Assembly: GCA_964482035.1 (NCBI GenBank)
Contig: CAYZVC010000002.1
Span: 1-64,000 of the forward strand
Direction of reading: 5' to 3'
DNA: 64,000 bases
DNA from: JANJWP01 sp964482035
Lineage (GTDB): Bacteria > Patescibacteriota > Gracilibacteria > BD1-5 > UBA2023
Under the pieces are notes generated by a model. The model saw only the letters and a program-made list of their open reading frames with translations, was not told the DNA's origin and did no database searches. A program made the position numbers and the translations under genes. Below are positions 55,246-64,000 of this stretch, piece after piece. The first letter of the stretch is position 1; every line of letters begins with the position of its first letter.

Positions 55246-55273
55246 TGTATAACTACGGCACGAACCGTGTCAA
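55246..55273 (-). promoter_or_regulatory. promoter of the 55212 gene
   Basis: Minus-strand TTGACA, 16-bp spacer, TATACA, divergent from rnpB. Confidence 0.78.
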
Positions 55274-55312
55274 CTAATCGGGCTGCCGCCTGGTTTCGCG
55301 GGGCATACGGAT

Positions 55313-55340
55313 TTGCCATATCGCGCCCTTGCCGTACAAT
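55313..55340 (+). promoter_or_regulatory. rnpB promoter
   Basis: TTGCCA, 16-bp spacer, TACAAT, 7 bp before the P1 helix. Confidence 0.75.
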
Positions 55341-55346
55341 GCGCCG

Positions 55347-55726
55347 GCCCTTTCGGAAAGGGGAACGCGTACGCCTGGGGCAACCTGGGTGAGGAAAGTC
55401 CGGACACTGCCTGGAAAGCGCGGCAGATAACGTCTGCGGCCCGGTTGCCAATACATAAGCGCCGGGTACGGAAAGTGCCACAGAGACCATACAGGGCTAC
55501 GGCCAAAACGTGAAAAGCCGTTCGATGTCCGCAAGGGCTACGGACGGGCCCGTACGGTAACGTACGGATAGCTGGCAAACCCCGCGCGGTGCAAGGGGAA
55601 TGGTGCCGAACCCGCAAGGCTCCAGGGCCGGGCGAGGCATACCCCGCTTGAGGCGTCGGGCGACCGACGTCCTAGATAGATTCGCGTTGAGACACAGAAT
55701 CCGGCTTACTACCTTTCCGAAAGGGC
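55347..55726 (+). ncRNA. rnpB: RNase P RNA
   Basis: The P4 core GAGGAAAGTCCGGAC (near 55393) and the 3' ACAGAATCCGGCTTAC are signatures of bacterial RNase P RNA. The first 15 bases (GCCCTTTCGGAAAGG) are perfectly complementary to the last 15 (CCTTTCCGAAAGGGC), forming P1. It cleaves the 5' leader of tRNA precursors. Length ~380 nt, standard. Confidence 0.95.
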
Positions 55727-55771
55727 AAATTTTGATAGAATGGGGGCGACCCCTTTTTTTGTTTTTCCTCC

Positions 55772-56404
55772 ATGAACATCCTCCTCGTCGGAATCCAGGG
55801 TTCCGGTAAAGGCACCCAGGCCCGCAAGATCCTCGAAAAATTCCCGGCCTCATTCTTTGAAATGGGCCAGAAACTCCGCAATTTCACCACCCTCGGGCAC
55901 GAAAAGAGCGCCGAGGTGAAAGAATGCCTCGAAGCGGGCAAGCTCGTTTCCCCCGAACTCGTCGCGACCATTCTCAAGCACTACCGCGACACCCACGAAG
56001 GCGGACGCATCATCTTCGACGGAATCCCGCGCAACGCCGATCAGAAATCCCTCTTCGACGGCGTGTTCCCGGAATACTTCGTCATCTTCCTCGACCTCGA
56101 CCGCGACGAAGCCATCCGCCGTTTGGCCGGACGCCGCATCGACCCGACTACGGGCGAATCGTTCCCGGGTGACTTCAAAGGCGACTTCTCGCCGTACACC
56201 GGAGTGAAACTCGTGAAGCGCGACGACGACCACCCGGAAGCCGTAGCCAAGCGCATCGACACCTTCTACCAGAACACCCTCCCGCTCCTCGCCGCTTGGG
56301 CGAACGAAGGCCGCCGCGTGTACCACATCGACGCGAGCAAGGGCGTGGACGAAGTATTCTCGCATATCGAAGTCGTGCTCTCCGCGTACGGGGACGGACG
56401 CTAA
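55772..56404 (+). CDS. adk: adenylate kinase
   Basis: 210 residues. P loop ILLVGIQGSGKGTQARKILE, IIFDGIPRNADQKSLFD, and the LID start RRIDPTTGESFPG without zinc cysteines. AMP + ATP to 2 ADP. Unlike the common secY-adk order, it follows rnpB. TAGAAT at 55736-55741 may be its -10. Confidence 0.94.
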   Translation: MNILLVGIQGSGKGTQARKILEKFPASFFEMGQKLRNFTTLGHEKSAEVKECLEAGKLVSPELVATILKHYRDTHEGGRIIFDGIPRNADQKSLFDGVFPEYFVIFLDLDRDEAIRRLAGRRIDPTTGESFPGDFKGDFSPYTGVKLVKRDDDHPEAVAKRIDTFYQNTLPLLAAWANEGRRVYHIDASKGVDEVFSHIEVVLSAYGDGR

Positions 56405-56411
56405 ACCGCTT

Positions 56412-57155
56412 ATGAAAATCATTTCCCTCAACTGTTGGGGAGGAAGACTCCTCGACGGTCTTCTCGAATTCGTCCGGACCCGCGCCGCGGATACGGACGT
56501 TTTCTGCTTCCAAGAAGTTCTCCGCGATACCGGAGAGACCGAACTTGTCCCGCCGTTCCACGAAGGCACGTCCCGCGACCTTTTTGAAAAGCTCCGCGAT
56601 ATCCTCACCGACTTCGACGGGTATTTCGCCCAGTCGTACGGCGACGACTACGGATTGGCCACCTTCGTCCGCAAAGATTTCGACGTCGTGTCGGCGGAAT
56701 CGCGGTTCGTATACAAGGAAGGGCCGCGCGTCGAACTCGAGCCGGGATTGGAGGGCGACCATGCCCGCAACGTGCAGATCGTCACGCTCACCGACGGGCT
56801 TCGCATCGCCAATTTCCACGGGCTGTGGAAAAAGGGCCGAGGGAAAGACGACACTCCCGAGCGTCTTGAGCAGTCCATGATATTGACGAGCGTGCTTTCG
56901 GGTGGCGCTCCGGCCGTACTCGTAGGCGATTTCAACCTCTGGCCGGATACCGAGAGCGTAAAGATGATCGAACGCGCCGGATTCCGCAACCTCATCCGTG
57001 AGTACGGCATCACTTCGACCCGTACCGAACTTTTTCCCAAGGAATTCGTCCCTTTCGCGGACTACGCGTTCACCAAGGGCGTCGAAATAACGGATTTCCA
57101 GGTGCTTCCGGACGTGGTTTCCGACCACAACCCGCTCCTCGTAGAAACCGCCTAA
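56412..57155 (+). CDS. endonuclease/exonuclease/phosphatase family protein
   Basis: 247 residues. MKIISLNCWGGRLLDGLLEF and DVFCFQEVL start the EEP fold, VGDFNLWPDT and SDHNPLL carry the catalytic Asp/Asn and the final DH pair. Substrate could be DNA, a sugar phosphate or a phospholipid. Its stop overlaps the hemW start (TAATG). Confidence 0.87.
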   Translation: MKIISLNCWGGRLLDGLLEFVRTRAADTDVFCFQEVLRDTGETELVPPFHEGTSRDLFEKLRDILTDFDGYFAQSYGDDYGLATFVRKDFDVVSAESRFVYKEGPRVELEPGLEGDHARNVQIVTLTDGLRIANFHGLWKKGRGKDDTPERLEQSMILTSVLSGGAPAVLVGDFNLWPDTESVKMIERAGFRNLIREYGITSTRTELFPKEFVPFADYAFTKGVEITDFQVLPDVVSDHNPLLVETA

Positions 57156-58219
57156 TGCGCGCCTACGTCCATATCCCGTTCTGTCGGCAGAAATGCGGCT
57201 ACTGCAAGTTCGCGCTGACGCCGTTCGTCCGCGATTCGCAGGTGTCGCTCTATTTCGCGGCGCTCGAAAAGGAGGTTTCTACGTTTTTGGATGCCGAAGG
57301 TGAGAGCGTGGGACCGCTCGAAACCCTCTATTTCTGAGGGGGGACGCCTTCGGCGGTTCCGGTGGCGAAGTTGGCGAACGTCGTTTCGCTTTTTAAAGAC
57401 CGGATAGGCATTTCGCCCGATGCGGAAATAACTACGGAAGCGAATCCCGAAGATTTGACCCCCGAGTATTGCCGGGAACTTTTGGAAATGGGCGTTACGC
57501 GCCTCTCCGTGGGCGTGCAATCGCTTGACGATACCGTGTTGGCGAGCGTGGGTCGCAAAAACGCGCAAACGACGATAGCGGGCCTGAAATCGGCTTTTTC
57601 CGCCGGGTTTGCCAACGTGAACGCCGATCTCATCCTCGGTTTGCCACACGAAGCGCAGGGCGGTACGTTTTCGGCCCTCAAGGCTTTGCATGCCGAGTTT
57701 CCGCTCACGCATGCGAGCCTCTACGTTTTGGAAGCGGGTTCGTATCCCAAATCATGGGAAGGGAAGTACGCCGACATGGCCGAAGTACGAGCCGAATACG
57801 CCGAGTGCCGCGAGTTTCTCTTGGAAAAAGGGTTCGCGCACTACGAGGTATCCAATTTCGCCAAGCAGGGTTTCGAATCGAAGCACAACCGCGGATATTG
57901 GAACCGCGAGGACTCCCGGGGGTTCGGGCTCTCCGCCGCGAGCCTTTGGAAGGGCGAGAGGTTCGAGAACGCGCCGTCGTTCGCGGGGTATTACCGGGGT
58001 GACGTCGTAGGCCACGAAACCCTGACCCGGGAAGACGTTCGGCTGGAAGAAGCGCTCTGCGGAATGCGGACGTTTTCGATGCGGAGCGAGCTCGTTGGAG
58101 ACCGTTCGAAACTCGCCGAATTCGCCGCCGAATGATGGATCGAAGAACGCGATGGAAAAATTCTTCTCACTTCGGCTTGAATTTTTTTTCTCGACCATAT
58201 AATAGCCGGGCTAATTTAG
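57155..58219 (+). CDS. hemW: HemW-like radical SAM protein
   Basis: 354 residues with three UGA-glycines: 57335-57337 (giving LYFGGGTPSAV), 58133-58135 and 58178-58180. The iron-sulfur motif is CRQKCGYC near residue 10 and TTEANPEDLT follows. The last UGA gives ILLTSAGIFFLDHIIAGL, the usual C-terminal helix, and the gene closes at TAG. HemW is a heme chaperone related to the oxygen-independent coproporphyrinogen oxidase. It overlaps the previous gene by 1 base. Confidence 0.92.
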
Positions 58220-58227
58220 CAAAACAC

Positions 58228-58303
58228 GCCGCTGTAGCTCAGTAGGTAGAGCGCATCCATGGTAAGGATGAGGTCACCAGTTCAATCCTGGTCAGCGGCT
58301 CCA
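58228..58303 (+). tRNA. tRNA-Thr(GGT)
   Basis: Cloverleaf with acceptor GCCGCTG/CAGCGGC, anticodon loop ATGGTAA (GGT), discriminator T and encoded CCA. It lies 8 bp after hemW. Confidence 0.93.
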
Positions 58304-58318
58304 TCGCAATCTCCAAAT

Positions 58319-58352
58319 GAAAAACCGTCCCGATGAGGGGCGGTTTTTTTTG
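58319..58352 (+). terminator. terminator after tRNA-Thr
   Basis: AAAACCG.CCC/GGG.CGGTTTT stem followed by T. Confidence 0.85.
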
Positions 58353-58403
58353 GTGGCCGCCTCATTTCTTGCCCCCATTCCCCAACCATGGTAAACTACC
58401 CCC

Positions 58404-59702
58404 ATGTCCAACCGCTCTTCGCATTCCCCGAACGAGGCCGACCTCCCAAACCAACCGGAGACCGGCATTTCGAAAGCCTCGCTCGCCCGGTTGGAATCGA
58501 TGTTTCCCGGCGAATTCGGCAAACCGCTCGTGCTCGGCGTAACATGGCAGAGCGTGACCGACGTCATCAAGAAGGCGGGATTTACCGAAAGCGAAAAGGA
58601 ATTTTTCCAGAGCCACTGCCGTTCCCGCGAGGCGTATGACAAACCCGGCATTACCGATAAGACCCGCTTCGCCGCCGATCGCGTAACCGAGCTCTCCGAG
58701 CTTCTCGCCACCGACGACCGCCACGCCGCCAACCTCCTTCTCTACATGGGGCCGCGCCTCATCCACGAGACGTACGGCGAGGGGGTATTGTTTTGGGTTT
58801 GGCACATGGTCACCACCGGCGTCGTTGCCGACCATGCCAAAAAGGCCTTTGAAGACTATCTGAAGCGCCATACCGAAACCATAGGATCCGAAGACCATTT
58901 CGAGCTCGTCATGAAGGCGCGCAACACCCTTTGGCGCACGCACCGCAAATCCGAAATCATCGATATCCTCGCCCAATACGACCAGTTTCTCCGCCTTGGG
59001 AGGTTCGTGAAAAAGAACGTCAAAACCGGTCTCGACGGCGAATTCGAAGGGTGTTCTTTCGAGCGTATCGAAACCATCCGCGACTACGAAAGGGCCCGCG
59101 TGCGCCGATGGGAATGGAAAGACGTCTCCAAGGATGGCAAAGACATCTCCCATGAGGTCGCGGTGGTCGAAGAGAACTATTTCACGCTCGAAGAATACCA
59201 GCGTTCTTTCGGTGCTGGAAAAGACTGGAGTGGCAGGGGATTCCGCCTCTATCTCGATTCGCCCATGGGCGTCGCCCTCATGAAAGACGGCTTTCCCATC
59301 GCCGTCACGGGCTTTTCGCTCCGGGACGCCGACACCCTTTTCGTCAACCAGTTCCAACAGGTCTCGTACGATCTTTTCGATCAGCACGGAAGAATGGTGG
59401 GAAACCGCGTCGACGAAGCCGCAAAGCGTCTCGATTGGCAGGAGAAATTCTACGAATTGCTCACCCGTCTCGCCAAAGAATTCGGGTATTCGAAAATCGT
59501 CCTGCAATCCGGAGACAACAATTTTTGGACCGAGACTCCCCGCGAAGTGTACGATGCGCATAACGGACGGACCACCACCGTCCCCATCGACGTGCCGCAC
59601 CTTTCCCGCGAAATCGCCTACAAGATATATGACGCGTTCGCCGTATCCCACGGTTTCGTCCGCGAAGACGACGAAGGGGATTGGGTTAAATCGGTCGCAT
59701 AG
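58404..59702 (+). CDS. hypothetical protein
   Basis: 432 residues, no UGA, no signal peptide, no membrane helix. Stretches such as VLFWVWHMVTTGVVADHAKK and LDSPMGVALMKDGFPIAVTG look like a globular cytoplasmic protein, but I recognise no domain. It is followed by a convergent secreted-protein gene. Confidence 0.65.
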   Translation: MSNRSSHSPNEADLPNQPETGISKASLARLESMFPGEFGKPLVLGVTWQSVTDVIKKAGFTESEKEFFQSHCRSREAYDKPGITDKTRFAADRVTELSELLATDDRHAANLLLYMGPRLIHETYGEGVLFWVWHMVTTGVVADHAKKAFEDYLKRHTETIGSEDHFELVMKARNTLWRTHRKSEIIDILAQYDQFLRLGRFVKKNVKTGLDGEFEGCSFERIETIRDYERARVRRWEWKDVSKDGKDISHEVAVVEENYFTLEEYQRSFGAGKDWSGRGFRLYLDSPMGVALMKDGFPIAVTGFSLRDADTLFVNQFQQVSYDLFDQHGRMVGNRVDEAAKRLDWQEKFYELLTRLAKEFGYSKIVLQSGDNNFWTETPREVYDAHNGRTTTVPIDVPHLSREIAYKIYDAFAVSHGFVREDDEGDWVKSVA

Positions 59703-59705
59703 TCC

Positions 59706-61079
59706 CTAGTACGAATAGGTCGCTTCCGCAGTGGGGAACCCCGTGCCCGGATACCGGTTCAGTCCGGATATGAGGACGGAGCTTCCCGATGGCGAAACGT
59801 TCGCGTATTCCGCATCTACGAGACGGAATACGCGTTTTCAATCGACCACCGGAACGCCCGACGTGCGGACGACGAGAACGAAATCCGTCCTGCTTCCCGG
59901 GCTCAGTTCCAACGGAGCGGGGAACGTGATCGACGCGGGATTGCTTCCGCTGCCCACCGGAACCGGCCCCGAACCCGCGGCTACGGCGTTTTCGGGCGCT
60001 TCGCGGTTCTTATAGAGCGTCCAGCCGGATACGGCGACCGACGGGCGGAAATTCACGTCGACGTACAGTCGCGTGAGCCAGGCGGTTCCGTCGCCTTCGT
60101 TGCCGAGCGAGAACGCGTTCGATTGGCTCGACGGAACGCCTACGTTCGAAACGGAAACCCTTGAACGGGCGAGAAGGCGGGTGGAACTCGCGACGCTTCC
60201 CGCCGCGGTAGCGGAGACGGTCTGCCCCGAAGCGCGAGCCACGAGCCTGACGCCGAGAGAAGTGCCCTCGGTTGTAGAGGTTCACGGGAGCGTTCCCAAT
60301 TGGAGCGAGACGGTTTTCCCCAGCGATCATCCGTCGTTGGGATTGCGGAAAAGCGCCCGCACCGCGAGCGTTGCGACGGTGTTTTTAGGGATGGCGAGCG
60401 AAGTGCCGAAACGCACGGTGTTCGGTCAGGCCAAGGAACCGTCCGCCAACTTCGATCCGCTGCCGTCGTAGAGCGAAACCGAGAGCACGTGCTGGTCGAG
60501 CGTGGCGGTTCAGAGGTTCGAAACGTAGACGTCGGTAAGCGTGAGCACGTCGCCGATGGCGTAGACCGCGAAACGGCCGATTTCTTCGTCTTGGAACGGC
60601 ACGACGATCTTTCCTTGCTGGTCTTGGGGCGAAACCGTCACCGCCGCGCGGGTGACCACGTCGGTATAGTCGTAGACGGGGCCGTTTCCCGGAGCGGGAA
60701 CCGTTTGTACGGGCGGCACGTAGGCGTCGTTCGCACGCGCCATGACCGAAGCGCGTTCGGTATTTACGAGATACTGCGCGTAAGAGAAGACGAAGCGGTT
60801 TTTCTGGGAAAGCCGCTTTTTCAGAAGCGCGGAAATTTTCGCGTCGAGGGCGTCGATCGTGCGGATCGCCTCGGATTTTCCCATTCTCGAAATCCGGTAC
60901 GAAAACCCGCGGAACGCGACGTTGATCTGGCTTTTATACGCGCTTTGCACCCCCGGATGCAGGGTCGTGCTGATTCCTGCCCACGGGGCGCTTCCGGCCG
61001 CAGCCGCGAACGGCGTCGAAGAAAATACGGAAAGCGTGGCGACGACGAGGACGAGCGCCAAGGAGAATGCTTTTTTCAT
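59706..61079 (-). CDS. secreted protein with Ig/beta-sandwich-like repeats
   Basis: 457 residues with five UGA-glycines (60510, 60426, 60327, 60282, 59838, low coordinates); TAG at 59706. Signal peptide MKKAFSLALVLVVATLSVFS with AAAAG cleavage, a helical stretch to residue ~110 (EAIRTIDALDAKISALLKKR), then Val/Thr/Ser-rich beta segments such as VPFQDEEIGRFAVYAIGD, and a third similar segment near the C terminus. Probably anchored or shed at the cell surface. Confidence 0.72.
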
Positions 61080-61106
61080 AGGATTTTTGGATAAACGGTA
61101 CCTGGC

Positions 61107-61134
61107 ATCATACTCCGCGAAACCCCTCCTGCAA
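61107..61134 (-). promoter_or_regulatory. promoter of the secreted-protein gene
   Basis: Minus-strand TTGCAG, 16-bp spacer, TATGAT. Confidence 0.65.
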
Positions 61135-61203
61135 TTCCAATCAACATCCGCTCGCGTTTTCTCGGCATGCGGATATTCTCGAAACAGGCTATCCCTTTCC
61201 CCA

Positions 61204-62511
61204 ATGGATATGAACAATGCCGCCGCCGTACCCGATGCTGAACGTCAAAACGAAAACGAGCGCATTCTCGCGCGTCATCCGTATCTCGCGGAATACGCCG
61301 AATTCTTGGGAGAACTTTCCCTCGACCGGATGATGGGGGTGGGCAATAACGGCATCATCGTCACCCATCCCCAAGACGCCACGAAGGTAGTGAAGATTTC
61401 CAACGGAGAGCGCGGCAGCCACGATTTGAACAAGGAATACGAAGCGCACACCCGCATTATGGAAACCGTCCGCACGGGCCACGAATCGGGCGTCCTTCCT
61501 TTATCCGCACGCGTTCCGGAAATCTATCCGGCCCTCTGCGTTTCTGGTAAGACGGTTTTGGTGATGGAGAAGGTAGAAGGCCAGAGTTTCATGACCGTGG
61601 CGTACCTTAACTCGCTCCGCAACGACAACGCCAAATACGGCGAAACGACCACGCGTCCAAATGCCGAAGAGCTCGCGTTTTTGCGAACCATGACCGACTA
61701 CCGGGTCGCGCAGTATCTCGAAACGCATTATGGAATCGGTTTCGACCACTTCCTCAAAGATTGGGGCGCGCCGGTAAGCGCGGGAATTTGGGCGGTGAAC
61801 AACGAGCTCCGGCTTTCCAGAACCGCCGAAACCGGGCCGAACGCCCTCTCGAAGCTCCGCGGGCATCTCTACGAAAACGGCGTCGAACTCACCGACTCGC
61901 ACGGAGGGAATTTCATGCGGAGCAAAGACGGAGCGGTCTACGCCATCGACTTCGGCATGACGCTGGTAGCCCGCGAATGGAAAAAAGTTCCGTTCAACGT
62001 GGCTTCGAATTCGAAAAACCGCATCGAGAAACGCCTTTCCAACCTCGATTACGCGCCGTTCGTTTTCAACGGCCAAACCTACGCGTCCATCGAAGGGTTC
62101 TGGCAGGGGCTCAAGTTTCCGGAAGGGTCCGAAATGCGCGCCCAAGTGGCGGCGATGTCGGGCTTGCGTTCAAAAATGATCGGCGACACGGCTGAAAAAT
62201 CCGAAACTTTCCAGTATTTGGACGAAACGTACCACGTGGGCCTCGCGAGACACCAAAGCCTCATGAAGCTCGCACTCCGGGCGAAGTTCGCCCAAAATCC
62301 CGATTGCCTGCAGTTGCTTCTCGCCACGGGCGATGCCGAAATCATCCACGAACCCAAAATGAAAGACGGAACCCCGTATCCTGATTCGACTACGATCCCG
62401 GCGGCGGTTTTCTCGCGCTTTCTCATGGAAATCCGCGACGAATTCAGGAAGTCGGCGAAGGAGGTGGCCGGGGATGTGGCGGAGAGGGTTTTGGAAACCC
62501 TTGGCGAGTAA
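61204..62511 (+). CDS. kinase-like domain fused to a NADAR domain
   Basis: 435 residues from the ATG at 61204. Residues 1-260 look like a protein-kinase/APH fold: Gly-rich GVGNNG (45-50), Lys64 in KVVKIS, hinge VLVMEKVEGQSF (118-129), catalytic DSHGGNF (231-237) and metal-binding AIDFG (247-251). Residues 278-390 match the NADAR/YbiA family: RLSNLDYAPFVFNGQTYASI, WQGLKF, then LLLATGDAEII. NADAR enzymes hydrolyse ADP-ribose modifications or NAD-related compounds. A YgjP-type peptidase gene starts 2 bp after the stop. No UGA in this gene. Confidence 0.85.
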   Translation: MDMNNAAAVPDAERQNENERILARHPYLAEYAEFLGELSLDRMMGVGNNGIIVTHPQDATKVVKISNGERGSHDLNKEYEAHTRIMETVRTGHESGVLPLSARVPEIYPALCVSGKTVLVMEKVEGQSFMTVAYLNSLRNDNAKYGETTTRPNAEELAFLRTMTDYRVAQYLETHYGIGFDHFLKDWGAPVSAGIWAVNNELRLSRTAETGPNALSKLRGHLYENGVELTDSHGGNFMRSKDGAVYAIDFGMTLVAREWKKVPFNVASNSKNRIEKRLSNLDYAPFVFNGQTYASIEGFWQGLKFPEGSEMRAQVAAMSGLRSKMIGDTAEKSETFQYLDETYHVGLARHQSLMKLALRAKFAQNPDCLQLLLATGDAEIIHEPKMKDGTPYPDSTTIPAAVFSRFLMEIRDEFRKSAKEVAGDVAERVLETLGE

Positions 62512-62512
62512 T

Positions 62513-63229
62513 ATGGGAATCTTGCGGAAACTTTTAGGAACCGATGTCGGCCCTTCGGTTCTTCCATTCGCCGATTTCAACGTCGAAGTCGACCGTAAGC
62601 GCGTAAAAACGCTCCGTATCATGGTGTATCCGGGCACTGGGCGCGTTCGGGTGTCGGCGCCGATGCGGGCGACGGACGCGGCGGTCAAAGCCTTCGTAGG
62701 GCTGAAAATCGACTGGATTCGCAAGCATCTCTCCCGCGGGGCGGCGAAACCGAAAGTCCTGCCGCACGAATACGTCTCTGGCGAGACGCATTTTTTCTTG
62801 GGCGAACCGTACCGTCTCGAAATCGAAGAATCCGCAAAACCGCGGGCCTTTTTGTGCGACGGATGCTTGGTGTTGGGGGTTCCAGCATGAAGCGGAAAAG
62901 ACTTCCGCGAGGCGCTCCTTGCGGAATTTTACCGCGCCGAGCTCAAAAAAATCCTCCCCGCGATGATGATTCGTAGGGAGGCTCAGATGGGCGTGAAAGC
63001 CACCGAATGGCGGGTGCGGAAGATGAAGACCAAATGGGGAACCTGCAACGTCCGCGACAAACGCGTGTGGTTCAGTACCGAATTGGCCAAGAAGCCGGCC
63101 GAGTTCGTGGAATACGTGGTCGTGCACGAACTCTGACACCTCATCGAACGCGGCCACGGCCCGAAATTCAAGGCCTTGATGGACAGGTTTTGCCCGGGGT
63201 GGAGGGAGGTGAAAGGGCGGGGTGGATAA
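62513..63229 (+). CDS. YgjP-like metallopeptidase
   Basis: 238 residues with two UGA-glycines (62888-62890, 63134-63136). The second provides the glycine in VVVHELGHLIERGHGPKF, so the HExxH zinc site itself is completed by a UGA codon. WRVRKMKTKWGTCN, a segment shared with YgjP/DUF45 proteins, precedes it. Function of this family is not well established. Probably co-transcribed with the kinase-NADAR gene. Confidence 0.87.
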
Positions 63230-63256
63230 TGCCGCTCCATTGATCTTTAATTAAAA

Positions 63257-63287
63257 AAGCCTATCCTTGGCCGGATGGCTTATTTTT
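63257..63287 (+). terminator. terminator of the kinase-NADAR/YgjP pair
   Basis: AAGCC-ATCC/GGAT-GGCTT stem with one bulge, followed by ATTTTT. Confidence 0.65.
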
Positions 63288-63301
63288 AAGAATTCTTACG
63301 A

Positions 63302-64000
63302 ATGTCTTCTTCCTCGCCAATCCACTCGATTCTGAATTCCGCACAGTACAAAACTTTCCACGTTCCCCCGTACCAACGAGACTATTCTTGGGACAAGAAG
63401 CAGTTCGATGAACTTTTCGAGGATATTCAAGACTTGGAGATAGCCGAAGGCAACAAATTACTGAACAAGCACTTCATCTGACTGCTCGTACTCATACGTC
63501 GCGAGGGAGAGGCGGGACATTATGATGTGGTTGATTGACAACAGCGCCTCACTACGGTCATGATTCTATTGGCCGTAATCAGGGATTATTTCGTTGTCAT
63601 CAGGAACGGGCTGACCAATGAAGAATCCGTTCAGCTTTTCGAAAGGATATCGAATAGGATAGCCCAAATTAATAATCTCATCTTTATTGACTCGGCAGAG
63701 GACGTGAAACAGAGACGTTTCATTCCTAACGAGAATGACAATGAGTATTTTGAGATGGTGACGTTTAATTTGGACGGTGAAAATGCAAATTTGCCAAATC
63801 CGGACGTTCGAACGACGCAATATCGGCAATCTTTCCAAACGAAATCCCCCTGGGATATTAAGTATGAATATGCTAGAGAGCGGTGTGATGGAAGAGTTTT
63901 ACGTGGAAAAAAAGCCTTCAAGGCCTACGAGAATTTCTTTAAATCGCTTTGAGAAGAATTGTCCCGAAAGGAGTTGGCAAAGGATAAGATCGGATATCTC
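63302..64000 (+). CDS. DUF262 (GmrSD-like) protein, partial
   Basis: At least 233 residues; the 3' end lies outside the window. Three UGA-glycines (63479-63481, 63536-63538, 63950-63952). The N terminus FHVPPYQRDYSWDKKQFDEL with HFIGLLVL and YDVVDGQQRLTTVMILL is the DUF262 nucleotide-binding/nuclease domain, of which the second UGA supplies the G in DGQQR. Such proteins include modification-dependent restriction enzymes (GmrSD) and other defence proteins. The sequence is AT-richer than its neighbours from about 63600 on, suggesting recent acquisition. Confidence 0.88.

Overview
The window comes from a bacterium that reads UGA as glycine (translation table 25). In-frame UGA codons sit at conserved glycines in uL3, uS19, uL6, IF-1, MnmA, CTP synthase, HemW, a YgjP-type peptidase (HELGH) and a DUF262 protein (DGQQRLTT). 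No gene that I could close ends in UGA. Table 25 is known from Gracilibacteria and Absconditabacteria, and the absence of uL30 between uS5 and uL15 also fits Patescibacteria/CPR. By eye the DNA is GC-rich (roughly 55%, not computed), which is high for those groups. Many genes here look broken under the standard code; I joined them across UGA and give the joined coordinates.

Layout. 1-415: 3' end of 5S rRNA, three tRNAs, terminator. 425-8065: mixed genes, including a FemAB-like protein, Vsr, tRNA-Arg, RlmI, MnmA, an HD protein, a P-loop NTPase, an ABC ATPase and AhpC. 8195-17661: infB, then infA-rpmJ-rpsM-rpsK-rpsD-rpoA-rplQ-rplM-rpsI-rpsL-rpsG-rpmA. 17762-24313: trypsin-like protease, FtsX, tRNAs, tuf-rpsJ-rpmB, tRNA-Leu, rpsP-khpA, VirB2-like pilin. 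24352-30879: prepilin-like protein, tmk, gyrA, hypotheticals. 30992-35160: pyrG, a retron (reverse transcriptase plus a foldable msr-msd RNA), PerM-type transporter. 35188-38670: attenuator-like leader peptide, small gene, two-component system, exported protein, pilin. 38830-47533: S10/spc ribosomal protein cluster. 47576-49679: inserted genes that split the cluster from secY (49803). 51163-55212: exonuclease, a glycine-rich prepilin with 18 UGA codons, small membrane proteins. 55347-58303: RNase P RNA, adk, EEP hydrolase, hemW, tRNA-Thr. 58404-64000: hypothetical and secreted proteins, a kinase-NADAR fusion, a YgjP-like peptidase and a partial DUF262 protein.

Expression signals. Most promoters I can read are TTGNNN, a 16-bp spacer, then TANNNT. 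Almost no ribosomal or core gene has a Shine-Dalgarno sequence, while several hypothetical genes have a clear AGGAGG. The most notable loci are the retron (32733-33936), the kinase-NADAR fusion (61204-62511) and the Phe/Tyr leader-peptide attenuator (35188-35314). All reading was done by eye; no homology search or folding program was run.
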